Below the pieces are notes generated by a model. It did not search any database, was not told the origin of the DNA, and saw only the letters and a list, made by a program, of their open reading frames with translations. Below, piece by piece: positions 22,327 to 35,000 of a stretch of DNA of 64,000 nucleotides (positions are counted from its first letter, which is position 1; each line of letters begins with the position of its first letter). Location of the stretch: assembly GCA_012845835.1 (NCBI GenBank), contig JABAKD010000011.1, forward strand, positions 10,974,381-11,038,380, written 5' to 3'. Both the position numbers and the translations under genes were made by a program. The DNA is from Undaria pinnatifida (lineage: Eukaryota > Sar > Phaeophyceae > Laminariales > Alariaceae).

Positions 22327-23896
22327 TTCCTAACGAACAAAACAAAACGCCAGGGATCGTGACATTTGGGTGTGACAAAATATCACGAATCCTGACATTT
22401 CATTCCTAACGATAAAATAATGTATGTCACGTTTCGTGGCATTTATACTCAAAACGCCACAGACTTTCGGCGTTTTCTGTGGGCAGTCGCTCATCGTCCG
22501 CAGTACCTCGTCTTTCCTCGCAATCGGCATGCTTAGCGGGGTCTGTCATGCCCCATATGTGCCCCCACCGGCCTTGGATATCCTCTCTCGGTGGCGAATT
22601 TGTGTCTCTTTATCAGGCGTGTTTTTTATGTTTTCAAGAGATGTGACATTTGTCAGGAATCGTGATTTTAACAGTTTCGGAAAACCTTTTTTTTTCCAGA
22701 ACGAAAATATTTCCAGAATCAGAGGAAAAAAACGCGTTTCGTTCTGGGTTTCGCCCCCAAATCCAGAACCAGAGGATTTTTTGGGGCTCTCGTTATGGAA
22801 ACTCAAGTTCGGGTTCAAAACCAGAATGAACCGGGCCCAAGATGTGGTGTATCAGTGTTTTAGTGTGGAGAGCGCCCTGATGTGAAGTGCCCACACCACG
22901 TACCTGCAGTAGTACCTGTACCTGGACACACCTCAGACATGAATATAGCGCTTCAACCAACAAACAGAGCACATCCCGTACCACCAGTAGCTAGCCGCAG
23001 CAACAGCAGCAGCAGCGAGACACGCATGCGGTAGCGAACGGCCGCAAGGATGTGGGCCCCATCAACGAAGGTTCGAATCGGTGCTGGCACGCTACAATGG
23101 ACAAAGGAAAGGAGAACTAGGAGAGCGGGTGCTGGGTGCTGGGTGTTGGGGAGAGAGGCTTGCCAAGAGGGCCGGCTACAGCGAACGAGACGCACAAAAG
23201 GGTTTTCGAACCTGAGGGTATCGTCTTACTCGCCGTGCACTCCCGCTGCGTGCTGTGTTGCTTTGGCAGCGTCGGCACAAGCCTGTGTTTGGCAGGGTCG
23301 TCGATTTCGCCACGTAGCGTACCTGTTATTGAAAACAACACCGTGTACCTGGCACGCGAATTCGCGCACACCCACTCACAGCTACGTAGGTGGGAGTTGA
23401 TTTTGATTGCTGACAACCACTGACACTGCGCCGCTGCCTTATTTTATGTTTGAGCTGACCACGGGTACGCAGGTCCTGGCCACGCGCTGCTGCTACTGCT
23501 GCGTGCTTCGTCGCACACGCAGTCTGGTTAGCTGTTTAGCTAGCCCCCTGCTGTTGACGTCCGTTCATTCCTCGGCCAAATTCAAAAAGCTAAAACACAC
23601 AAAAAAGAAACATTTTGAAACCTCTCTGAACGCGGCCGATTTTTACACCAATCAGCAGGAGACGTCATTTTACCACTTCGCTTTGGAAAATGAAGAAAAA
23701 GCTGGTTCAGGAAATGCTCATTCTGATTCTGGAAAACGAAAAACTATTTCCGAAACTGTCTATTATGAATCGTTTTGACGAAATCTAGAAAATAAAAAGT
23801 CATGATTCATGATTTTTTTGTCACACATCGTGACGTGAAAAATCAGGATTCTTGACAAAAATGTCACGATTCCTGACATTTTTTGTTCGTTAGGAA
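22327..23896. mobile_element. Inverted-repeat element, TTCCTAACGAACAAAA termini
   Basis: The left end (22327) TTCCTAACGAACAAAA..GATCGTGACATTT and the right end, ending at 23896, are reverse complements over roughly 60 bp with mismatches. They share CGTGACATTT and TGTGACAAAA. The element is about 1.57 kb and lies inside the larger composite repeat. Its interior has GAACGAAAATATTTCCAGAA-like self-similar segments but no recognisable transposase. A target duplication could not be identified. Confidence 0.65.
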
Positions 23897-25479
23897 TGCC
23901 CCTAACTCGCATGACCAGGTCCGTGGTCACAGGACAGACTCCAGTCACTCTGGAGTAGAAGAATATCCCAGGGAACGAACACTAGCAAACCAAAAGTGGT
24001 ATACGCGTATATCATAGCTGAAGCAATTCATGCCTCCGCCAAAAAAATTAACAAAATGAAGTCGGGAGTCAGCTTACGTATATACATGCCAAGCCCATAC
24101 TGGTATACCAGGTATATGAGAACACACACCCAGTAATACGCGCGATCGGAGTATCACACACAGCTTGCAAAGATGAGTTTCGATAAAATCTTGTCTTACG
24201 ATCTCACAGCCGGAGTGTATTTTTAATTTCTATAATACATACCAGGTATGTACGTCTCAATACTGCACGTTGAAAACCGACTACACCGCACGCCACCCGC
24301 GGAACCCAACCAATTGATGTAACAATGCGATGAGAGAAAAAGGAAACTAATACTTGTAACTAGTAACAAGGAAGGAAGAAAGAAAGAACGAGAGAAGTAG
24401 AAAACAAACCAAGGAAAACAATACATACGTACTAAGTTACGTAGACTCGCCAGCAGGGGAATGTAGCGAGGTAAGGCCAGCTGTACATCGCTACAAAACA
24501 AAAGGATACTCAGCACGCAGAGTACATGTACCTGGTATATCGTAATACTGACCAGGCTACCAAACCATGGGCGCATACTATTATTAGCTGCGACCACATA
24601 CCGTCGCTGCTCTTGTCACCTGTCACCTGGAAGAAGATAATTACCACAGGCATACATAATTACATAATTACAGACTTTTTGTGACTTGAATTATGCAGAG
24701 CTGAGAGCGGACGAAGTGACTGCTGCCTACGAGGCTATTAATATTAATTTTACAAGGGCTCCGCATAGGTGCCGGCATATGCCGGCACCCATGCTCCGGG
24801 TAGGGCAGGGCAGCACTTCGACTTGTTCGATTCAATATTCGATAGAGTAAAAACCGCTACCACACAACACATAGTCTACGCGTGTATAATGTAGGGTAAT
24901 GCCAAGAGATCGATATAGACTAATAGTGGACTACTTGATTCTGATGTTTCTTGCGTGTATCCGATTCCGAGCTTCATTTTTCGATCAGTAAATCCGAGCC
25001 CACACGCAGACTGACCCTCTAGTCTGGCCATGAAGAGACGTTTCGAGTGCATTTCTTGATGTTTTGGCTCAACCAAGCATCCAGGGCCAGCAAGGGGCTG
25101 GCCATGTATGCGGCATGTTCTCTACGTAGCCACCGAGAGGCGCGCACGGAGCCAGCTTCTGCTACACCATGCATGATGGTATGTAGATCCAAGCTCGCAG
25201 ACCGACTGTGTGCGTGTATATATTCTGATCGTGGAGAGACTTGCCGACCTTATTCTAGGCGTGAAACACGGTGTCGCTGCCTTCGTCATTCAATTCCTGG
25301 AATGCTATTATAATGCTGCTACTTGTTGCTGTAGATCACTCTCATCTGGTAGATAGAGTAATAGTAGTACGCGATAGCACTGCACTAAGCATTTGGCAGT
25401 TAAGAATTTCAGGCTCGAGTTTTAGACGAAAATAACAAAACATATACTACCTGGTATGGCTTTGTTGTCTGATCGCTGG

Positions 25480-26100
25480 TCGCTCAATGGCCGGGGATCG
25501 TACATGAAGTAACCGCCATCTGGGGACGATAGGGGCCTATCCCAAGATCACAATCCATCCACACATACATATACAACTCCGACAACCCGTGAACGAAGAC
25601 GGATATCACCAGGATTGATACCTCCCCGCACAGTGTGGAAATAAGCCCCAACCCCACCTACCGGCCGATCTCTGATTGGCTGGAGGCTGTATATGATAGG
25701 GCTAGGTCCACCCGGAGACGATAGGGTCCCATCCCCGGTCCGGAGGTCATTCTATATCTCCAAAAGTTAGACAAACCGGGGAAGAAAACCGAGTTGTATT
25801 GGATCGTCACCGCCCCTCACGGTGTCGAAACCCCAACTCCGTTGGCTACAATCGCTGATTGGTTCGAGCTCCACGGCGCCGCCCCACCCTAGGAGGATGA
25901 TAGAGGCTCACCAACCAATGGGGGGGAGTTCCGTCGCACACGGGGGAGGTAGGGCCCATCCTCGGTTCAGAAATTCTCCGAATATCCACAGCTCCAACAA
26001 CGCGGGAACTATAACGATGGTCTCCCGGGTCCATACCTCCCCGCACGGCGTGTCAACCACGACCTCATTGGCTTATTCGTGATTGGCTGGTAGGCTTTGA
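25480..26100. repeat. Three imperfect units of about 180-225 bp in arm A
   Basis: Each unit has GGGCCCATCC-like sequence, then TCCAACAACNCGGGAACGA, CCTCCCCGCACGGTGT and CTGATTGGCTGG (about 25673, 25855, 26080). The same series occurs in reverse at about 29520-30140 in arm A'. Repeated GATTGG boxes recall CCAAT elements, but that is only a resemblance. Confidence 0.65.
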
Positions 26101-27129
26101 CCCAATAAGCTCACATTTATTTCGACCGACTCGGGTTTTCTTGCATACTTGTCGCATACGGCAAACATTCGCAATACGAGCGCAATTCGACCAGTTATTA
26201 TTTGCATGATAGGTCGCACAATACAGCGATTTTAAGCCCATATCAGGTTGGCGTGCCGAGCAAGCACGCTCAAAATGAGGATGAGAAACACCTGAGCAGC
26301 AGCAACAGCACCAAACGCAATACGAATGGATGAAATAGAGCGATTTGTATCCAGGATTGAGGGCCCTCCGGTTATAAGCACAATTTCAAACAAAAACGAG
26401 GTGTGCAAAGAAAAACGACATAGTAAATGGAATTAAGACTAGCACAACTCGAGCATAATAACCGTGGAAAAATGCAAGCGACACCGAAACATTTTGCTAA
26501 AAATCTCGATTGCATTCGCTAAGGGTAAAAACCTAAGCTTGCTAATATTTTCGCGGGTTTTCTTGCATACTACTCGCACGCCTAGGGCAAAGATTCGCCA
26601 TGCGACCGTGATTCGTACAAAACGCTCGACCTCAGGATGAATCTATACAGTTGGTACCCAAAGTTTCAAAGATAAAGCCATTCGGGACATAAGAGCGGTC
26701 AAATCGCCATGTTCCGGCGTACTAACAGCCATATATTGCCCACAACAAATAAGAGCAATGAGCGCCTGCTTCGGCTTGTCACAGGGTGATATTGAGTCGG
26801 AATACCCCCTCTGTACTGCTGTAATTACATGTTGGTGTAGCTTGTCTGAAAAGCTGTTCTCGCATTGTATCAGTTTTTCTTCCATCCCAATTATCATCCT
26901 TGCACTACTCTCGCCCTCCCTCCCCGGAGTATAACTCAGATCCGGGGTCACATAGCGGGCCCTCCTGCCCCCTCCCCACTACGGTACATGCCTTCATTTT
27001 TTCGCGAGAATTCAGCATTTTTTTCCCTCGTCGATTCGCGTCGAATTGTACCTACCCACGCTGCTAGGCGTTCTCAGTAGTTGTTAATTTATCCTTTTTT
27101 TTCTTTCTGCAAATAAAAAAGTAAAATAT

Positions 27130-27207
27130 CTCACAACGGTGGGAATCGAACTCAAGGACCAACGCTAGTAGTATCCGTGGGTAACCACTAGACCATAGGG
27201 GCGACCG
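27130..27207 (-). repeat. tRNA-derived (SINE-like) sequence in arm A
   Basis: Read on the minus strand it starts GCCCCTATGGTCTAGTGGTT, an A-box like that of tRNA-Glu/Asp, and 40 bp later has GAGTTCGATTCCC, a good B-box. The acceptor stem does not close and the anticodon arm is irregular, so this is not a functional tRNA. An internal RNA polymerase III promoter of this kind is typical of tRNA-derived SINEs. A more decayed inverted copy lies at about 28305-28400 in arm A'. Confidence 0.6.
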
Positions 27208-27299
27208 GCTCTATATAACTCACTAGAGATGGTCAATCAGCAATCAGCAGCAAGGAGCACGTCAAGTAGGAAGCAACACAAAATACATGTGTATGTGAC

Positions 27300-28220
27300 G
27301 ATTCTCTTTTTGAGGGGACAGGGATTTGGTCAGGAGTTTTTTTTTGTCTCAGCCTCAGTATGGGATTATCGGAACTGGAATTTCTCGGTCAAATCGCTTC
27401 GTTCGAGCGCCGGCTTGGGGCGGCTCCAACGCTCCTTGCCCTGCCTTATCCGTTCTGCACCTCGACGTGAACGCGGATGAACGCTGAGCGAGACAAGCGA
27501 GAAGTGCACAAAATTTTGTATTTTGAACGGTACTCTCGAGTTATTTTCCGGATCTTGATGTACATGGAGAGATTGATAAATATAATTAATACATTGCATC
27601 CAAGTTGGCGTCATATTTTGTCCCAAAAAAAACAATGTTTACTGTAAAAAGATCCCCATGGTACCGCGTACGCACATTGATGTAGACGTGGCAAGCGCAC
27701 GCATGACTAACACGAGGAGGTAGTGACACGATCACTGCGCCAGAAAAAGCCACACAGCAGCATTTTATGAGTGGCTGCGTCCCCGGACTCGAGGGTGGTA
27801 GTTCGGGCACATCGACATAGTTTGTACTCGTGCGAGTAATATAGGAACGAGTCACACACTGACTGATGCTCTATTGCACACACGTTTTTGTCTGACATAT
27901 AGCATGGATGGGGAGGGTGTACCAATAAACAGGAATCACTTTTCGACATAAAAAACAAGGGGTAAAATCGTTCCTGTTGTTAAGCGGCGCCACGCCAAGG
28001 TCGTAGTTGTAGCAGTATGGACGGTGTCCGCACGTACGAAACCAGTGGCATGCATTCGTTCCGGTATCGCCTCGGCGGGTGGTTCTTTTCCCCTAGAAGA
28101 CTATGCAGAAGTATAGACGGTGTGGAAGGGGTGCTTTGTTGTTGCTGTGGTCCCTCTTTCTCTCCGTTGCTATTTTGGTCGTTTGCCGCGGCCAACTGGA
28201 AAAGCGGTCGTGTTGGCACG
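27300..28220. repeat. Repeat block B
   Basis: This spacer of the palindromic element is matched, inverted, by 30900-32080. Matching points are ATCCCATACTGAGG, AAATTCCTGTTCCAAG-type sequence, CGCCGGC, GTACCATGGGGAT and CGACATAG(T)TTGTACTCGTG. No protein is recognisable on either strand. Confidence 0.7.
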
Positions 28221-30837
28221 TAACTGACAAATAATTTTGTGTTACTTCCTACTTGACGTGCTCCTTACTGCCGATTGCTGATAGATCATCTCTAGTGAGT
28301 TATATAGAGCCCGTCGCCCCGGTGATCTATCTCGTGGTTACCTTCGTATACTACTAGCGTTGGTCCTTGGGTTCATATTACCACCGTTGTGAGATTTTTC
28401 TACTTTATTTGCAAAAATGCCGAAATCAGATCAACTAACTACTGCTGAGAACGCCTAGCAACGTGGGTAGGCACAATTGGACGCGGATCAACAAGGGAAG
28501 AAGATGCTGAATTCTTCTCGCGATAAAAGTTAAGGCACGTATTGTACGTAGTGGGGAGGGGGCAGGAGGGCCTGCTATGTGACCGCTGATCTGAGTTATA
28601 CTACTGCTGGGAGGGAGAGCGAGGGTAGTGCAAGGATAATGAATGGGATGAAAAAAAATGATACGAAATCGATAACAGCTTTTCAGACAAGCTACACCAA
28701 CAAGTAATTACAGCAGTGCAGTGGGGGTATTCCGATTCAAAATCACCCTGTGACAAGTCGGAGCAGGCGCTCTTTGCTATTATCTGAGTTGTGGGCAATA
28801 TATGGCTGTTGTATGCCGGAACATGACGATTTCACCGTTCTCATTATGTCCCGAATGGCTTTATCTTTGACGCTCTGGGTACCAACTGTATAGATTCATC
28901 CTGAGGTCGAGTGTTTTGTACGAATCGCGGTCGCATGGCGAATTTTAGCCCTACTCGAGTAGTATGCAAGAAAACCCGCGAAAATATTAGCGAGCTCAAG
29001 TTTTACCCAATAAGCGAATGATAACGGAATTTTCAGCAATTTTTTCGGTGTCGCATAAAGCGGCAAAGACGTGATTATAGTATTCCATGATTATTCGACC
29101 ATTACGCGAGTCAAATGTGCACTGTTTCGGGCTCATTTCAGGCTTTTCCCACGGTTACTATGCTCGAGTTGTGCCAGTCTTTTGTTCCATTTATTATGTC
29201 GTTTTTTTTTCAACACCTCATTTTTGTTTGAAATTGTGCTTATAACCGGAGGGCCCTCAACTATGGATACAAATCGCTCTATAATTCGTCCATTTATATT
29301 GCATTTGGTGCTGTTGGTGCTGTTCAAGTGTTTCTCTCATCCTCATTTTGAGTGTGCTTGCTCGGCACACGTCAACCTGATATAGGCTTAAAATCGCTGT
29401 ATTGTGCGACTTGTCATGCAAATAGCTGATCGAACTGCGCTCGCATTGCAAACGTTTGCCGTATACGGAGGTATGCGGGAAAACCCGAGTCGGTCGAAAT
29501 AAATGTGAGCTTATTGGGTCAAAGCCTACCAGCCAATCACGAATAAGCCAATGAGGTCGTGGTTGACACGCCGTGCGGGGAGGTATCGACCCGGGAGACC
29601 ATCGTTATAGTTCCCGCGTTGTTGGAGCTGTGGATATTCGAAGAATTTCTGAACCGAGGATGGGGCCCTATCTCCCCCGTGTGTGATGGAACTCCCCCCA
29701 TTGGTTGGTGAGCCTCTATCATCCTCCTAGGGTGGGGCGGCGCCGTGGAGCTCGAACCAATCAGCGATTGTAGCCAACGGAGTTGGGGTTTCGACACCGT
29801 GAGGGGCGGTGACGATCCAAGACAACTCGGTTTTCTTCCCCGGTTTGTCTAACTTTTGGAGATATAGAATGACCTCCGGACCGGGGATGGGACCCTATCG
29901 TCTCCGGGTGGACCTGGCTCTATCATATACAGCCTCCAGCCAATCAGAGATCGGCCGGTAGGTGGGGTTGGGGCTTATTTCCACACTGTGCGGGGAGGTA
30001 TCAATCCTGGTGATATCCGTCTTCGTTCACGGGTTGTCGGAGTTGTATATGTATGTGTGGATGGATTGTGATCGTGGGATGGGCCCCTATCGTCCCCAGA
30101 TGACGATTAATTTCTGTACGATCCCCGGCCAATGAGCGACCAGCGATCAGACAAAAAGGCCATACTAGATAGTGCATGCCATTTTTTGTTATTTTCGTCT
30201 AAAACTCGAGCCTGAAATTCTTAACTGCCAAATGTTTAATGCAGTGCTATCGCGTACTACTACTCTATCTTATACCAGATAGCAACAAGTAGCAGCATTA
30301 TAATAGCATTCGAGGAATTGAATGAAGGCAGCGACACCGTGTTTCACGCCTAGAATATACCGTCAGCAAGTCTCTCCACGATCAGAATATACACACAGAG
30401 ACAGTCGGTCTGCGAGCCTCGGATCTAGATACTACCATGCATGGTGTAGCAGAAGCTGGCTCCATGCGCGCCTCTCGGTGGCTACGTAGAGAACAAGCCG
30501 CATACATGGCCACCCCCTTGCTGGCCCTGGATGCTTGGTTGAGTCAAAACATATAGAAACGCACCCGAAACACCTCTTCGTGGCCAGACTAGAGGGTCAG
30601 TCTGCGTGTGGGCTCGGAATCGGATTCACGCAAGAAACGGCAGAAGTAGCCCACTGTTTGTCTATGTCGATCTCTTGGCATTACTTTACATTCTACACGC
30701 GTAGACTATGTGCTGTGTGGTAACGGTATTGAATCGAACAAGTCGAAGTGCTGCCCTGTCCTACCCGGAGCATGGGTGCCGGCGTGGCACCCATGCGGAG
30801 CCCTTGTTATGTTATTTTTTTTTTCGAACATCAGCTT

Positions 30838-30885
30838 AGCTGTGAGTTCGACGAATTTAGGGTCGATACTCATCTTTGCAAGCTG
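30838..30885 (+). repeat. Dispersed CAGCTGTGAG..GCAAGCTG motif, copy 3
   Basis: AGCTGTGAGTTCGACGAATT through ACTCATCTTTGCAAGCTG marks the outer end of arm A'. Copy 2 is at 24161-24213 (inverted) and copy 4 at 53043-53090 (inverted). In one frame all translate to something close to CEFDEFR..THLCKLR. Confidence 0.65.
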
Positions 30886-30899
30886 CGTACTATAATACC

Positions 30900-32080
30900 G
30901 ATCCCCGTATTTTTTTGCCAGTTACGTACCAACACGACCGCTTCAGCAGCGGAGACAGGCACCACAGCAACAATCATAGCACGCCTGCCACACCGCCTAT
31001 ACTTCTCCAAAGAGTCTCCTCAGGGAAAAGAATCACCCGCCGATGCGATACCGAGACGAATGCATGCCCCACTGGTTTTTCCGTGGATACGGTCTACCCC
31101 TACGACCTTCGCATGGCGCAGCTTAACAACACGAACGATTTTTCCCCTTGTTTTTTATTTCCAATATATATTCCCTGTTTTTATACACCCTCCCCATGCC
31201 ATAAGTCAGACAAAAAGCGTGTGTGTAATATAGCATCAGTATGCGTGTGTGCTATTACTCGTACCTATTTTACTTGCACGAGTACAAACTATGTCGATGT
31301 GCCCGACCTCGTATATTACCACCGTCGAGGCCGGGGACGCAGCCACTCGTAATGCTGATGTGTGGCTTGTTCTGGCGCAGTAATCGTAATCACTACCTCC
31401 TCTTTTTAGTCATGCGTGCGCTTGCCACGTCTATCCATGTACGTACGTACCTACCGAAATTTAATACACAATTGCACTACTATGATACCTACCGCGGTAC
31501 CATGGGGATGTTTTCTTAAGTAATATTATTTGTTTTGGGACACAATATTACGCCAATTTGGAAATAATGTCTTGCCAACTTTTATTTTCCCGTGTTTTAT
31601 TCGTTCAAGCTCTGCAGACGTCAAGCAAAACAAACCCTCAAGAGTACCATTGGGACACAATATTACGCCAATTTGGAAATAATGTCTTGCCAACTTTTAT
31701 TTTCCCGTGTTTTATTCGTTCAAGCTCTGCAAACGTCAAGCAAAACAAACCCTCAAGAGTACCACTCCCAAAAATTCAAAACTTTAGCATTACCGTTTGG
31801 GAATGATGTCAATTTTGGAAATTGTCACGCTCTAAAGACGTCAAGATACAACCGAAGGCTCGAGAGTACCTCCTCAAAATACAACACAATAGCAACTTCT
31901 CGCTTGTCTCGCTCAGCTTCCGTCCGTGTTCACGTCGAGGTGCGGAACGGATAAGGCAGGAAGAGAGGCGTTGGAGCCGCCCCCCGAAGCCGGCGCTCCA
32001 ACGAAGCGATTTGACCGAGAAATTCCTGTTCCAAGAATCCCATACTGAGGCGGAGACTACAAGAACTCCAAAAAATAATC
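30900..32080. repeat. Repeat block B', inverted copy of B
   Basis: Reverse complement of 27300-28220, lying outside the outer end of arm A'. It is longer than B mainly because of a local 115-bp tandem expansion at 31535-31875. It ends near 32080 with CATACTGAGGCGGAGAC, matching the start of B. Confidence 0.7.
31535..31875. repeat. Tandem repeat, 115-bp unit, two near-identical copies and one decayed
   Basis: GGGACACAATATTACGCCAA starts at 31537 and 31652. Both copies end with CCCTCAAGAGTACCA. A third, diverged copy follows to 31875 (ending GCTCGAGAGTACC). Block B has one corresponding unit near 27525-27640, so the expansion happened only in this copy. Confidence 0.8.
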
Positions 32081-32089
32081 ATTAGACTA

Positions 32090-35000
32090 TACATATATAG
32101 ATATGTCGCGGACGATTCCCGGTTTCCAATTTTTCAAGCTCGCGTTTTTCTGTTTAAACCTTCATCGTGTGGTTGGAGCTAGGCTCAGGGCCAGTGCTAA
32201 TGTTAGAGTCAGGGTAAAGGCTAAGCTTGAACGGTTGGAAGCCCGGCGACGGTCGTAGTATACTCTGTCCCTCTTCGTAAATTGGTTACACACTAGTGGT
32301 ACTCCCGATGTATGCCAGAGTCGGCCGATATGGCAGAGGACTATTTTACTGCCGTATGTACTATTAATAAGGAACAAAATAACAGGGCCACCACCCACCG
32401 ACCACCCACCGAACAACCCGCTACGGTAGTTAACCTGTACCTACAAAAAATAAAGCCAACCCCCACAGGACGAAACAATTAACCCATCTACGAAACGATG
32501 CACCAACCCGCCAGGCACCACCCAGTGCACCACCACCCACTACCCGCCGACCAACCCACAACAGCAGTACAGCAGTGCAGCAGCACATACGGCAGTATAC
32601 CGGTGCGCGAGGAGCATTTGCAGGTTCTCGAGGTTTGACGACCCGCGGCAAGGAACGGGGGACGGTTTGTTTTTTGTACGACCCCCCGCCATCTCGGGGA
32701 GCGAGCGAGCCGCTACCCACCTAGCACCCACCACCCACCATCCACCCACCGACCGACCGACCACAGCAGCACAGCAACAACAGTGCAGCAGTACGTACCG
32801 GCCAATCCACAACGGCAGCACAGCAGTGCAGCAGTATTCACCGTAACAGTACACGTGGTACGCGAGTAGCGGTGGGGATTTCCACTTTCGCACGATTCTC
32901 CGCCTTCCCGGGGAGAGAGCGAGCCGTCCCCAGGAGAGCCTTTTCACGCTCCCCGTTCCCTGAGTTCGGAACCGTCGGCCGTAATGCCGCCGGGGACACG
33001 GAGGGCTTATGTGTGAGGCGGGCGCGGCACGGGCGTGCGGTCGCTCGGGGCCGGGTGGCGAACGGTAGAGCGGGTTGCGCCAAATGAATACTGAAACCGA
33101 ATGTTTTTAAGTATCCAAATGACTACCACGACGACGGTAAGCGTATTATATAACACGGATATGCCTGTGTTCAATTATTGTCTATCGCCACCGCCGTCTG
33201 TTACCCTCCTGTCGCGCACACCTGGTGCCGGGTATTTACGCGTTCGCTTCTGCCAGATATCGACGTATTTATTCAGCAGCAGTTCTCCCAACAAAGTGTA
33301 AAGGCCCGTACTTGAACGGGCATGTTGCATAGACCTGTTGGTTATTTCTCACACGCGTCGCTCTTGGTGCCTGAGACAACGCACAATTTTGCAGTTTACG
33401 TATTATAGCTGTGCACTTTTGGGTGCCACAGTGTTCGCAAGCAATCAATTAATCCCCGCGATCATGCATACCGCATGCCCGCGGTGGAACGCGTTCTTGC
33501 TCGCACGTGTGTTATCGCTGCATTGCAGTGGCAGCAATAGCTCGGTACTTGTTGTTCTCAACCTGCTCCAATTTCAAAGGCCGGGACAGGGGGGACGGCA
33601 AGTATGTCGCTCCACCAAGTAATGCGTATCTTTTGTAAGATCGCCGTCGAAGAACGATCGGACCCGCGGCTTTGAAATTAATACTTCCCCTGTGCCATAA
33701 GTAAAGCCCGTTATGGGGGGCAGATCGTATCTCGCCAATGGAGTTTCCCACGATGCTATAGTTAGGTTGTTGAAAAGCTATAGATGTGATGCTCATTTAA
33801 AAAATCTGTAAAAATCCTGGTCGTACTTACTGAGAATTAGTAGGGTCGAAACATGGCCAAATTCGACCAGTTTGTACCATTTACGGCCGAATTTCGACGT
33901 GTTTTCCTGGTTTTGGTACAAATTGTTGAGGCAGCCACGTGACCAAACGGTTTTGAACGAGGCGTAGGTATCGTACAAAGCTGACGGATCGGAGGAAAAG
34001 AGCCAGTTATGAGTTTTTTTCGCGATTTTAGCAATTTATCGGGTTTCCAATGCTCTTCTGTTTTCCGGAAAGGGGCGAAATACAGCCTTTTCGGGGCCGA
34101 CTGATTTCTTCAGGCCGCTCATACATGCAGGATGGTGCGCGAAAAAACTAAACGGGTTTCAACTAAAAAAACATCGAAGATTTCAAGAATATTGTCGCGT
34201 ACGGCATTGAACACGGTTAAGGGTATGTGTAATCATAACGACCTTTACTTATGACACAGAGGAAGTATACCTGGTAATGATGTACAGGTGAAGCATCGAC
34301 CAAAGCCAAGCAGCCTGCAGCGCAAGTCACCACCCCGTTATGGAATTTTAGCTTGTAGTTGGTGGTGTTTGGGCTCGACCCTTTAGTAGTCTAAAATTCG
34401 ATGCTCGACGAACGTGGATCGTATTGCCCTCCCGACGTCCCCCAGTCGCTTGCCTAATATTGTGCTGCTCTGGTTTGTCATGAATTAATCCCGTGAGGAA
34501 ATAGCCCCTCTTGGGCTTGTGAAACCCAGCCATGCCTGTGAACCCACACTGCCGCGCTTACATCGACCAACTCTACACGACTTTCATCGAACCATCACGA
34601 GGATGGTTGGATCGTATGTGTGCGCGCGTCTGTAGAACCCGTCGGGATTGACATACGTGCCGTGTGCGTTGAAAGCGGCTGCAAAAAGTAAACAGAAACG
34701 TGAAACACACGGACATTCACATACAAAAAAAAATGGCATCACTATGACTCTGACATGAGCAGCTTTCCCGCCCTTGAAGCGCCTACCTGGTAGAAAACAT
34801 GTTCGCAGTTCCATGCTCGTTCTTCTCGTTGTTTCTGTCAATAGCAGGCATCACAAAATCTCAAAATGATGGAACTGCCTTCTCCGCGTTATTATACAAA
34901 CATATGGCATTCAGTATAAAACGGGGCGATATATTTTATTAATTGTTCAAGGGATCCAGCATTGGCCACCAAAAATACTTACCAGGGTACCAGGTATTGT

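Larger units (their letters stand above)
20955..24100. mobile_element. Composite inverted-repeat element with duplicated left end
   Basis: A block of about 345 bp (20955-21302, starting CAATTGACTTGCGTCTGTCG) recurs directly at about 21943-22288. Its right part (GGAGGCAT.. to CTGTCCTGTGACCACGGGCT) returns inverted at about 23900-24100. This looks like an element with long terminal inverted repeats whose left end was duplicated and which was then invaded by the element at 22327-23896. Between the two left copies lie a G-rich tract and a pyrimidine tract. No transposase frame is recognised. Confidence 0.6.
24161..30893. mobile_element. Large palindromic element, about 2.6-kb inverted arms (A and A')
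   Basis: Arm A (about 24755-27300) is the reverse complement of arm A' (about 28220-30830) over nearly its whole length. Matching points include GGTGCCGGC..CATGCTCCGGGTAG, the repeated GATTGG/CCTCCCCGCAC units, ATTCATCCTGAGGTCGAG and the tRNA-like sequence. The outer ends carry the dispersed CAGCTTGCAA motif at 24161 and 30885, and the left end has about 500 bp of extra sequence (24240-24755). The spacer (27300-28220) is itself repeated, inverted, outside the element at 30900-32080. No transposase is visible. The arms differ by scattered substitutions and indels. Confidence 0.75.

Noticed and set aside
24755..30830. A and A' considered as long terminal repeats of a retrotransposon
   Set aside because: They are inverted, not direct, and no gag or pol lies between them.
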